DNA of 28,804 nucleotides from a virus, in IMG/VR virus record IMGVR_UViG_3300037258_000398, positions 1 to 28,804 of that record. One strand, 5' to 3'. The notes beneath the pieces are model-generated. The model was not told where the DNA came from, did no database searches, and saw only the letters and a list, made by a program, of their open reading frames with translations. Each line of letters starts with the position of its first letter. Position 1 is the stretch's first letter. The translations under genes and the position numbers were made by a program. Positions 1 to 5,837 of this stretch are shown in pieces.

Positions 1-39
1 GCCCATTTCCTTCAGAAATGAGCGGTATTTGGGCAGCGG

Positions 40-138
40 TTAGATTTTAAGCTTCCACCGCTTGCGCCCTAATACCGCATAACCGCCAGACCACGGCGCC
101 TCATTGGATTTGAATTTGACCCGCAAGGCATAAGTCAC
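40..138 (-). CDS. small hypothetical protein (32 aa, GTG start)
   Basis: I do not recognise this 32-residue product. It starts at a GTG whose Shine-Dalgarno-like AGGAG lies about 8-9 bases upstream and overlaps the stop region of the zinc-ribbon gene before it, and it ends in TAA. The product is basic (ending KRWKLKI) with an aromatic, Gly-rich middle (APWSGGYAVLG). A good ribosome site, tight spacing to the previous gene and a protein-like composition support it. The small size and GTG start leave real doubt. It would be the last complete gene of the recombinase transcription unit in this window. Confidence 0.4.
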   Translation of the reverse strand: MTYALRVKFKSNEAPWSGGYAVLGRKRWKLKI

Positions 139-149
139 GGCGCGCGCTC

Positions 150-446
150 CTATAAAACGAGTGGTTTATTTGGGTGCTTCGCATTGAACGCGGTGAGCAC
201 TCTTGCGATCTGTCCGGGCAACATCGTCCCGGTCGCGTCGAAGGCGTCCGGTACGAGCTTGCGAAATTCAGCCGCTTGCCACGCCTTCTTTCGCTGATAG
301 GCGCACTCGCTCACGTTCTTAATCTCCGGCCGCTTACCATCCATGAGCCACGCATCATCGTGCGGACAGCCCTCCGGCGGCTCCGGATCGACCCAAAACG
401 GGAAGGCGCTTGGATCACCGCAGACCGGACAGGCATAGCGCGGCAT
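150..446 (-). CDS. small zinc-ribbon-like phage protein
   Basis: A 98-residue protein. The start at 446 is chosen because AAAGGAG lies six bases upstream; an in-frame ATG further up (488) has no such signal and would overlap the recombinase gene. The N-terminus carries a CPVC knuckle (residues 6-9) and a later CPHDD (from about 27), resembling a zinc ribbon followed by a helical tail (CAYQRKKAWQAAEFRKLVP). Zinc-ribbon proteins of this size are common in phage early and accessory regions, often without known function; nucleic-acid or protein binding is a guess. It begins about ten bases after the recombinase stop, so the two are probably co-transcribed. Confidence 0.75.
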   Translation of the reverse strand: MPRYACPVCGDPSAFPFWVDPEPPEGCPHDDAWLMDGKRPEIKNVSECAYQRKKAWQAAEFRKLVPDAFDATGTMLPGQIARVLTAFNAKHPNKPLVL

Positions 447-456
447 GACCGCTCCT

Positions 457-1119
457 TTACAACGTGGATGCACGCGGCTTGCGCGCATACTTTTTCTTGC
501 GGGTGAATTTGCCGGGCGCGACCTGCTTCCAGTGCGCGTACACGCTGGCTGGCGAAATCTTCATCCGCTTGGCGATCTTCGGCCCGCTCAGTTTCGGCTT
601 GCCGTTGGTACCATTGAGGTAATCGCCCACCAGCTTAATTCGATCCGGCGTCATGAACACGGTCGGCCCCCAGCTCTTGTCCTTGCGCCGGGCACGGACG
701 GACGCGATGGCGGCCTTGGTGCGGTGCGCAATCAATTGGCGCTCGAACTCGGCCACAAGGCCGAGGATGCCGAGGACAAACTTACCGGAAAGGGTCCCGA
801 AATCGAAATCCTCCGTCAGGGAGCGGAAGAACGCCTTCTTGGCGTAGATGCGGTCGAGCGAGGCGTAGAGCTGCCGTATGGAGCGCGCGAGCCGGTCGAG
901 GCGCCAGACGACAAGCGTGTCGCCCTCGGCAAGGTCCATGATGGCGAGGTCGAGCGCCGGGCGCTTCACGCTGCCGCCAGACACCTTTTCTGTGTGGATA
1001 TTGTCGTCTTTCACGCCAGCCTTTTTCAGCGCCTCGATCTGCATGTCGAGGTTCTGTTCCTGGGTCGAAACCCTGGCGTAGCCAACGAGGAAGCCGGTTC
1101 GGACTGGTTTTTCCATCAT
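457..1119 (-). CDS. serine recombinase (resolvase/invertase family)
   Basis: A small serine recombinase of resolvase/DNA-invertase size (219-220 aa). The catalytic domain covers residues 8-145: YARVSTQEQN holds nucleophile Ser18; VSGGSVKRPALD and GDTLVVWRLDRLARS hold the active-site arginines; EFERQLIAHRT lies on the long dimer helix. A helix-turn-helix follows (about 177-196, LSGPKIAKRMKISPASVYAHW in part) and then a very basic tail. Such enzymes resolve or invert DNA between short dimer sites; the large C-terminal region of phage serine integrases is absent. No Shine-Dalgarno precedes the ATGATG start (1119 or 1116). The leader is AT-rich, so the message may be leaderless. The substrate site is unknown, as no obvious invertible segment or res site was found here. 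Confidence 0.93.
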   Translation of the reverse strand: MMEKPVRTGFLVGYARVSTQEQNLDMQIEALKKAGVKDDNIHTEKVSGGSVKRPALDLAIMDLAEGDTLVVWRLDRLARSIRQLYASLDRIYAKKAFFRSLTEDFDFGTLSGKFVLGILGLVAEFERQLIAHRTKAAIASVRARRKDKSWGPTVFMTPDRIKLVGDYLNGTNGKPKLSGPKIAKRMKISPASVYAHWKQVAPGKFTRKKKYARKPRASTL

Positions 1120-1146
1120 TAATAACTTAAATTTTTTATCAGCCTA

Positions 1147-1163
1147 CGTCAAGTGTATTGACA
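1147..1163. promoter_or_regulatory. back-to-back divergent promoters with dyad
   Basis: The 75-base gap between the recombinase and the plus-strand operon contains TTGACA at 1158-1163 reading right and TTGACG at 1152-1147 reading left. These are sigma70-type -35 hexamers, separated by five bases and forming the inverted repeat GTCAA-N5-TTGAC. Seventeen bases beyond each lies a weak -10 candidate: TTAGGT (1181-1186) on the right and TAAGTT (about 1129-1124) on the left. Both would place the transcription start close to the ATG, giving leaderless or nearly leaderless messages. The -35 boxes are visible. The -10 assignments and use as an operator are inference. Confidence 0.5.
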
Positions 1164-1194
1164 ATGTGCCAGGGCAAGGATTAGGTTTTCCACC

Positions 1195-1491
1195 ATGCAG
1201 CCGCCGTCCCCAACCTTTGAGTGCGACTACGGCCACGATCGGCGGGAACACCGCCATCGATGCCGCTGTTGCTCGAAGATCATCGATGCCGGCGAGCGCG
1301 TGCTGATGGTGCGCCTACAGCGTAAGTCGTGGGCGCTTCATGTTGGCTGCGCCGACAAACTCAATAGCGACGCTGGCTGGACATGGCGCGACAGCTTCGA
1401 GGCGTGGGGCACCAGCCACTTGCGCGCTTGCGGGTGGAAAATACCCGAGCATCCGATGGCTCGCCCTGGCGCCATCAAGAACGCCGCCTAG
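1195..1491 (+). CDS. small Cys/His-rich protein, putative zinc finger
   Basis: A 98-residue protein with a candidate zinc site: HRHRCRCCSKIIDAGE (about 19-34) followed by SWALHVGCADKL. The order is Cys-x2-Cys then His-x3-Cys, as in treble-clef or LIM-like knuckles. The same layout recurs in the 94-aa protein at the end of this operon. It opens the plus-strand operon directly downstream of the proposed divergent promoter. A TAGG nine bases before the ATG could serve as a weak ribosome site if the message is not leaderless. The C-terminal half holds two tryptophans in WTWRDSFEAWG and no recognised fold. Function unknown. Confidence 0.75.
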   Translation: MQPPSPTFECDYGHDRREHRHRCRCCSKIIDAGERVLMVRLQRKSWALHVGCADKLNSDAGWTWRDSFEAWGTSHLRACGWKIPEHPMARPGAIKNAA

Positions 1492-1511
1492 CAGGAACGT
1501 AGGAGAGGCCC

Positions 1512-1682
1512 ATGGGAACCAGTAACGACGTGTACAACGCCGCGCCTTACATGCTTGACGCGCTACGTTTGACGCTAAAGCGCCTGACAGAGCTACGTCG
1601 CGATGACGAATCCGGCATCCGCGTTGTGATCGCCAATGCGATTGCAAAAGCGGAAGGCCGCGAACCGTCGCCGCAAGCCTGA
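1512..1682 (+). CDS. small hypothetical protein (56 aa)
   Basis: A 56-residue protein starting at an ATG preceded by a strong GGAGAGG ribosome site, 20 bases after the previous stop and 23 bases before the next start. The sequence (MGTSNDVYNAAPYMLDALRL and onward) predicts one or two amphipathic helices rich in Leu and Arg, with an acidic turn and an Ala-rich helix. I do not recognise a family. Correct ribosome-site spacing, snug fit in the operon and protein-like composition support it as real despite its size. A small regulator or helical adaptor is possible, but nothing in the sequence settles this. Confidence 0.65.
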   Translation: MGTSNDVYNAAPYMLDALRLTLKRLTELRRDDESGIRVVIANAIAKAEGREPSPQA

Positions 1683-1705
1683 GAACCAAACACAGGAACC
1701 CCGCT

Positions 1706-1933
1706 ATGACCGACATCGCCCGTTGCCCGATCTGCTGCTGGCCGCTCGCCGCGACGATGGAAGAGGGCTGCGTGCCCGGCAATTGCTCGTACCGCCCCGA
1801 TCCTCACGCGAGCCCTGCCGAATATGCGCGAGTGCGGCGCAATCGTCAGGCGCTTGCCGAGGAGGGCCGCGTATTCCGCGATCCTGATGGAAACGCGACA
1901 ACCGTTCTCGATACCTCAAACATAATTGGATAG
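1706..1933 (+). CDS. small zinc-ribbon-like protein (75 aa)
   Basis: A 75-residue protein with CPICCWPL near the N-terminus (Cys7, 10, 11) and CVPGNCSYRP (Cys22, 27), a plausible four-cysteine zinc ribbon. A charged helical segment follows (PAEYARVRRNRQALAEEGR). An AGGAA ribosome site lies eight bases before the ATG. It is the third gene of the four-gene plus-strand operon, with five bases to the next start. The pattern resembles small rhizobial phage zinc-ribbon proteins of unknown role. Binding of nucleic acid or a host protein is possible, but no substrate can be read from the sequence. Confidence 0.7.
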   Translation: MTDIARCPICCWPLAATMEEGCVPGNCSYRPDPHASPAEYARVRRNRQALAEEGRVFRDPDGNATTVLDTSNIIG

Positions 1934-1938
1934 GCCCG

Positions 1939-2223
1939 ATGTCCCATGTGACATGCGCTGGATGCGGCAAGCCAATTATGATGGGTCAGCCGAGCTACTA
2001 TCGGAACGAGTCATCAGGCATCACAGGCAAGACCTATCATTCCGAATGCACCGATCCGCTAAGAGTTAAAGCGGCCGTCGCCGCCGAGCGCGAGCGGTGC
2101 GCCAAGATCGCAGAGGAATGGCTCGAAACTTTCGGCGCTTACACCCCCGAGCATGTTAGCGCTCAGAAATGGGCAAGCGATGCTGTTCGTGACATCGCCG
2201 CCGCAATCCGCAAATCTCATTGA
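1939..2223 (+). CDS. small zinc-finger-like protein with helical tail
   Basis: A 94-residue protein with CAGCGKPIMMGQPSYY (Cys6, Cys9) and KTYHSECTDPL (His/Cys pair), the same Cys-x2-Cys plus His-x2-Cys arrangement as the first gene of this operon. This suggests a shared small zinc fold. The C-terminal half (about 42-94) is an Ala/Glu/Arg-rich helix, with EAERERCAKIAEEW-type composition typical of phage-encoded small accessory proteins. It is the last gene of the plus-strand operon. The next feature is a noncoding stretch and the terminator of the opposing late operon. Function unknown. Confidence 0.72.
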   Translation: MSHVTCAGCGKPIMMGQPSYYRNESSGITGKTYHSECTDPLRVKAAVAAERERCAKIAEEWLETFGAYTPEHVSAQKWASDAVRDIAAAIRKSH

Positions 2224-2563
2224 GAACCCCGCCACATAGGAGAACACGGAGAAAGGCAACTGGTTTGAAAGCTGACGCGGTGCCCCCTGAGCGACCTAGT
2301 AGCGAATTGAACGATGGGCCTTGCGGCCAACTTCGTCCCCTTCGTGGATAGTGAACGGAAGCAATAGCGGGGAAGTTAAATCCCGGAGCGGATAAACCCA
2401 AGAGACGGTCTAAAAGATGCCTTTCACACCCAACTTGGTCCGCCGACGAGCAGCAACGAATACCGACCGTCCCGATGCACCGTGTTCGCCTCTGTAGCAG
2501 CTTGAAGGAGAACCCCTCTACAGCTTGTGCCCATTGGCACGCTGCCCACAAGCGTCGACGTCC
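2224..2563. other. noncoding interval between convergent operons
   Basis: About 340 bases without a convincing gene on either strand. Only tiny frames are present, such as 16-26 codons beginning at ATGs near 2312 and 2418, without good ribosome sites. I see short dyads: GGCC-TTGC-GGCC near 2317-2329, and GCTTGTG with its complement CACAAGC near 2523-2552, a 7-bp arm pair around about 16 bases. It is visibly less GC-rich than the flanking genes. It could hold the 3' end of the plus-strand message, a small RNA or the remnant of a lost gene; nothing decides between these. Confidence 0.5.
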
Positions 2564-2606
2564 TAAAACAGAAAAGGCGGCCGCGGGGCTCTCGCCCTGC
2601 GGCCGC
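2564..2606 (-). terminator. intrinsic terminator of the late/lysis operon
   Basis: In the minus direction GCGGCCGC (2606-2599) pairs with GCGGCCGC (2584-2577). A G-U pair and a GGGC/GCCC extension continue the stem, giving about 13 bp around a four-base loop (2590-2593). The RNA then continues CCUUUUCUGUUUUA, a U-rich tract. An outer AACAGA/TCTGTT pair could lengthen the stem. It lies about 100 bases after the last lysis-module stop. The U tract is only on this side, so it mainly stops minus-strand transcription. Confidence 0.88.
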
Positions 2607-2707
2607 AAGTCTGTTGGGAGGACGGCGCGGGTCAGGATCGCCCCGACGCCGGCCGTCTTTCACGGCATCGCTGCCGCGACTTCGGTGGCGGATTTAACCG
2701 CCGAATG

Positions 2708-3103
2708 TCAGGGATGCGGCCGCGACGAAAGCCATTGCCCCGCTGTGGCGATGCATCCGCCGATCAGCGCTGAGGCGAACATCCAGACCCGTTCAAACGC
2801 CCGCGAATTGCCGGTGCGCTGACCGTCGCGCAGCTCGAGCTTTCCTATATGTTCCCAGACGCGACGTTGATCGTCGGCGAGCCGCTCGACCGCGGTCTTG
2901 GCGTCCTTATCGACGCGCTCGATCGCCGCTTTACCGTCTGCCTCGATCCGATCAATCGACTTTTTGATATCGCTGAGGTTCTCGGTCTTCAGATCGTGAA
3001 TTTCGCCACGGATCAAATCCTCGATACGACGCAGGCCTTCCGGTATGACCTTTTCCAGGGCGGTGACCCGCCCGTCGAGCGTGGCGATCCCGGCTTCCGA
3101 CAT
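2708..3103 (-). CDS. coiled-coil protein with C-terminal membrane anchor
   Basis: A 131-residue protein: a long charged coiled coil (about 10-95, with heptad-like stretches such as IEDLIRGEIHDLK and AIERVDKDAKTAVERLADDQ), then a single hydrophobic segment (about 105-121, VWMFASALIGGCIATAG) and a short polar tail. This is the general layout of small rhizobial and phage proteins of DUF1515 type, though I cannot confirm membership. It is the last gene of the lysis module, directly before the terminator, so an accessory holin, holin regulator or spanin-like role is possible. There is no lipobox and no secretion signal, which argues against a classical o-spanin. Confidence 0.7.
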   Translation of the reverse strand: MSEAGIATLDGRVTALEKVIPEGLRRIEDLIRGEIHDLKTENLSDIKKSIDRIEADGKAAIERVDKDAKTAVERLADDQRRVWEHIGKLELRDGQRTGNSRAFERVWMFASALIGGCIATAGQWLSSRPHP

Positions 3104-3115
3104 TCCAGTTGTTCC

Positions 3116-3589
3116 CTATGCTGGCGGTTTGATGCTGGTACGCCCCGACAACCAGAACAGCAGACCGCACGGCGACACCATGTGCCACGGCAGCGCCAGC
3201 GGGAAAGGGAATGCGCCGCCGTTGGCGAGCGCGCCGGTGCAGAAGGCGGAACAGATCAGGGAATTGCGGCCATGCCAGTCTTCCGGCAGCAGATAATCGA
3301 GGATGGCGCGCCAGTCGTAGGTTGCGCCGATCTTGTGCCGGGCCCACGCTTCAGCCTCGGCTTCCTTCGGCAGCGCCACCTCGACGAACAACTCATGCAA
3401 CATCGTTGTCTTGTCATAGCCCAAGGGCCGGATGGCGACGCCGCCGTCATAGTGCGCCCCGAGATAGCCCTCGCGCACCACGATCTCGGCATGCGACGGC
3501 GTGAAGCCAATCCATGCGGCCATGTCGCCTTCGCGGTCGCGGATCAGATCCGAGACCGGATCGTTACAAGTGACGAAGCGCAATCTCAT
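3116..3589 (-). CDS. permuted papain-like (YiiX/NlpC-P60-type) hydrolase
   Basis: A 157-residue protein. The start at 3589 forms an ATGA overlap with the preceding stop; a further in-frame ATG upstream is not needed. SHAEIVV (His33) comes before LICSAFCTGAL (Cys113). His first and Cys later is the order of circularly permuted NlpC/P60 (YiiX/YaeF-like) papain-fold enzymes. YDWRAILDYLLP between them fits the usual motif before the Cys segment. There is no signal peptide. It sits in the lysis module behind the GH25 lysozyme and holin genes, so peptidoglycan amidase or lipid/amide hydrolase activity in lysis is inferred. The substrate of these permuted enzymes is generally uncertain. Confidence 0.72.
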   Translation of the reverse strand: MRLRFVTCNDPVSDLIRDREGDMAAWIGFTPSHAEIVVREGYLGAHYDGGVAIRPLGYDKTTMLHELFVEVALPKEAEAEAWARHKIGATYDWRAILDYLLPEDWHGRNSLICSAFCTGALANGGAFPFPLALPWHMVSPCGLLFWLSGRTSIKPPA

Positions 3590-3801
3590 GACGGAAATAC
3601 CTCTTCGATCATGTCGCACATCTTCACGTAGACGGCCGCCGTGTTGCGCGGCCGACCGAGTGCGGTGGCATATTCCTGATCAGGTGTGGCGATGCCGGCG
3701 TCGGCTTTGAGCCGGTCGCACAGCGCCGCGAACGTCGCGATGATCTCGGCTCCTGCTCCGCGATCGAGCGCGGCGAGCGCCGCCGCGCGCGGAAATGTCA
3801 C
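3586..3801 (-). CDS. small hypothetical protein (71 aa, GTG start)
   Basis: A 71-residue protein whose GTG start overlaps the stop of the holin-like gene as GTGA and whose stop overlaps the next ATG as ATGA. Frame use therefore supports translation from 3801 rather than from the Arg-rich extension further upstream, which is antisense-like sequence inside the preceding gene. The product is helical (FPRAAALAALDRGAGAEIIA, ALCDRLKADAGI) with a conserved-looking RPRNTAAVYVKMCDMIEEVF end. I do not recognise it. Coupling on both sides places it in the lysis cassette; a small cytoplasmic accessory protein is all that can be said. Confidence 0.6.
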   Translation of the reverse strand: MTFPRAAALAALDRGAGAEIIATFAALCDRLKADAGIATPDQEYATALGRPRNTAAVYVKMCDMIEEVFPS

Positions 3802-4697
3802 GGGATCGGCAGCGGGATCGGCTTCGGCAGCGCCAAGAGCAGCGCATTGAGCGCGCCGATCGCGCCGGTTGCCGCGGCTGGACCGCCAGCCGCCACGACG
3901 CCACCGCCGACGCCGAGCAAGGTCAAGGTCGTGTTCAATTGGACGACTACCGGGGCGCATGCCGTATTGACCTTGGCGAGCGGGCCAGTAGGCGATTGCA
4001 GATTGGCGATCAGCGACTGAGCGTCACGGGTATCCTGAATGCCGGTCGCGATTCCGAGCTGCAAGGCATTCCCCGCGCTCGCTCCGCCAGGCGCCGTCTG
4101 TGCAGCCTGCACGATGGGCAACAGGACCTGCCAGCAGGCCACGGCGACCGTATCAGGCGGCGTCTGTGCGTTGGCGAGATCGATCGCATTGTTGAGATCG
4201 TTCGTCGTGAACTGCTGGATCAGCACCAGCGGATTTTGCTGCACCTGTTGCGCGGTCAGCTTGGCGGACGGCGCAGCCTTGCCGGCGTCGAGCACGGCGT
4301 TCGCCGGAAGGCGCGGATCGGACAGCGGTACGGGGACTGCGGCGACGCGATGATGGCGCACCAGGGCGAAGGCTGGATGCGACATGAGCGCGATCAGCGA
4401 CAGGGCGACCAGCAGCGGCAGCACCAGGACGCCGGCTTTCAGCGCCGCCACCGCCGTCGTTGCTCCTGTGACCGCTCCGGTGTTGATGACCGTCTTTTCA
4501 TGCACCTTCACCATGTTCCAGTGCGCATAGATCGACCCGCACACGCTGCCGATCGTAATGAGCCCTGGAACAACGATGCAGATCGCGGAAACGAGCTGCG
4601 AGGCTTGGCTGGCAGTGAGACAGCCTGCCATGGTCAGCATGCCGCCGAACAGCGTGAGCATCTGCCGCAGCGCATTCATCTTCTCTTGCGAGTTCAT
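3798..4697 (-). CDS. holin-like protein fused to a secreted-type domain
   Basis: A 299-residue protein with GGAGAAC about eight bases before the ATG. Residues 1-80 look like a small phage holin: a short polar start, hydrophobic segments at about 14-28 and 37-57, and the polar stretch SIYAHWNMVKVHEKT, as in phage holins of the Pam3-gp28 kind. A third hydrophobic segment (88-106) ending MSHPAFA resembles a signal peptide or anchor. It leads to a soluble region with KLTAQQVQQNPLVLIQQF and a Cys188/Cys247 pair, then a Gly/Ala-rich hydrophobic end. The lysozyme gene lies immediately upstream. Pore formation for endolysin release is inferred. The C-terminal region is not assigned. Confidence 0.75.
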   Translation of the reverse strand: MNSQEKMNALRQMLTLFGGMLTMAGCLTASQASQLVSAICIVVPGLITIGSVCGSIYAHWNMVKVHEKTVINTGAVTGATTAVAALKAGVLVLPLLVALSLIALMSHPAFALVRHHRVAAVPVPLSDPRLPANAVLDAGKAAPSAKLTAQQVQQNPLVLIQQFTTNDLNNAIDLANAQTPPDTVAVACWQVLLPIVQAAQTAPGGASAGNALQLGIATGIQDTRDAQSLIANLQSPTGPLAKVNTACAPVVVQLNTTLTLLGVGGGVVAAGGPAAATGAIGALNALLLALPKPIPLPIP

Positions 4698-4729
4698 CAG
4701 CGTGTTCTCCGTTGCAAATGAAAAACGGA

Positions 4730-5509
4730 TCAGGCGGCCGGCTGCTGCGCGTAGCCGAGCAGCGATAGAATTTCCGACATCACCCCGGCCGATGGCGGCG
4801 CAGCCGGCGCGGCCGCGGCCTTTGGCGTGCCCGGCCAGACCAGTGCCAGCGCATTCGCAGAGCCCTGGAATATCGACAGGTCCGCGTGCGCCTCAAGACC
4901 ATCAAAGGTGTGCGGCAGCGGGCCATTCCTGCCGTCGGTGAACTGCCACAGCGTCGTGCCGTTTTCCCACGGCAGCGCATGGCCGTTGACATCGACGTTT
5001 CGCCACTTCGGGCCGTACTCGCAGCCCCACAGCGGATGCGCCTCAAGGAAATCGCGCTGCACGTCCGTCGCTTGCGTGACCAACTGTTTGATGCGTGAAC
5101 CGCTATAGAGCCAGGTCGCTGCGCCGAACTTCTGATCGACTAAATCGAGGAACTGTAATGCGCTATCGAGCGACATCTGCGAGCCGGACGGGTTTGGCTC
5201 GAAATCCAACGCACGCAACATGCCGGCGAACGGCGCTGTGATGGTGATGAAGCGGTTGGCCTGCGTCTGTGCTGGCTCGCCGGTATTGAAGGCGTAGCCC
5301 CCGATCGAAAACCCGAGCTTGCCGGCGGCGTCGGCGCGACCAACAAACGCTGGATCGGTCGCACAATTGCTGCGCGTTGCTCGCAGGATCACGCCGGCGC
5401 ACGGCACACTATTATAAGACGCGGCCTTAAGCTTGCTGAAATCGGCCGGGTTCTGCGAACCCATGTCGGCCACGAAACAGACATCGGTTGCGTTCGGGGG
5501 AAATGTCAT
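4730..5509 (-). CDS. endolysin, GH25 lysozyme
   Basis: A 259-residue glycoside hydrolase family 25 muramidase, which cleaves the MurNAc-GlcNAc beta-1,4 bond of peptidoglycan. GH25 landmarks appear in order: an N-terminal Asp in CFVADMGSQNPADF (D15), GVILRATRSNCATDPAF (about 39-55), GGYAFNTGEPAQTQANRF (70-87), the active-site ALDFEPNP (D102, E104), WLYSGSRIK, LWQFTDG (187-193) and HADLSIFQG (208-216). The length matches a single catalytic domain with a short Ala/Pro-rich tail and no cell-wall-binding repeats. There is no signal peptide, so export needs the holin encoded next. The start overlaps the stop of the preceding 52-aa gene as ATGA. Confidence 0.93.
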   Translation of the reverse strand: MTFPPNATDVCFVADMGSQNPADFSKLKAASYNSVPCAGVILRATRSNCATDPAFVGRADAAGKLGFSIGGYAFNTGEPAQTQANRFITITAPFAGMLRALDFEPNPSGSQMSLDSALQFLDLVDQKFGAATWLYSGSRIKQLVTQATDVQRDFLEAHPLWGCEYGPKWRNVDVNGHALPWENGTTLWQFTDGRNGPLPHTFDGLEAHADLSIFQGSANALALVWPGTPKAAAAPAAPPSAGVMSEILSLLGYAQQPAA

Positions 5510-5664
5510 CGTTTTCTCTTTCGCTGTTTCGGCTTTTCAACAAGGCTCGCGATCACGCTGGCCACGATCGCGTCAATCTCGCGCAACGCTGAGCGGATGC
5601 GCCCGAGCGCGGAAAGGCGCTGCAGCGGCCGGCGCGGCAGTAGACGTTTGCGGCGTTTGGTCAT
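5506..5664 (-). CDS. basic microprotein (52 aa) coupled to the endolysin
   Basis: A 52-residue, strongly basic product: N-terminal MTKRRKRLLPRR, a central helix with SALREIDAIVASVIASLVE, and the end KPKQRKRKR. Its stop overlaps the lysozyme start as ATGA, the coupling used throughout this operon, and the ATG lies two bases after the stop of the 48-aa frame before it. The ribosome site is weak (GGGA). I do not recognise a family. The amphipathic, mildly hydrophobic middle between two basic ends would suit a membrane- or nucleic-acid-associated peptide, possibly a lysis accessory, but this is inference. Confidence 0.5.
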   Translation of the reverse strand: MTKRRKRLLPRRPLQRLSALGRIRSALREIDAIVASVIASLVEKPKQRKRKR

Positions 5665-5666
5665 GA

Positions 5667-5813
5667 TCAAATATCCCGGCAACGATAGGCGTCGCGTTCG
5701 GCGATAGCGGCCGCGAGCTCGCCGGCGACGTTCTCGCCGCGTTCAGCACGGACGCGCAGATTCCAGATGCGGCGCCGATAGAGCGAGTGCGTAAGGGGGT
5801 GACGGAACGGCAT
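5667..5813 (-). CDS. microprotein (48 aa)
   Basis: A 48-residue frame (MPFRHPLTHSLYRRRIWNLR and onward) whose second half, ERGENVAGELAAAIAERDAYR, reads like a regular protein helix. It ends in TGA two bases before the start of the 52-aa gene. There is no clear ribosome site. A competing 33-codon frame in another phase begins at an ATGA overlap at 5841, but its composition (many Pro, Ser, Ala) is less protein-like. I favour the 48-aa frame on composition and spacing to its neighbour, with low certainty. Function unknown. Confidence 0.4.
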   Translation of the reverse strand: MPFRHPLTHSLYRRRIWNLRVRAERGENVAGELAAAIAERDAYRCRDI

Positions 5814-5837
5814 GCGGCACCGACGATGCGCCGACGG

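Noticed and set aside
1-15. Start of another minus-strand gene at ATG 6-4
   Set aside because: GAAGGA is too close (two to three bases) for a normal ribosome site and only two codons are visible.
445-1122. Plus-strand frame of 225 codons
   Set aside because: It is antisense to the serine recombinase, whose catalytic motifs are complete on the other strand.
2475-2822. Plus-strand frame of 115 codons across the terminator
   Set aside because: It contains the terminator stem-loop, has no recognised motif and overlaps the coiled-coil gene antisense.
3795-4721. Plus-strand frame of 308 codons
   Set aside because: Antisense to the holin-like fusion; composition dominated by Arg and Gln, with no start signal.
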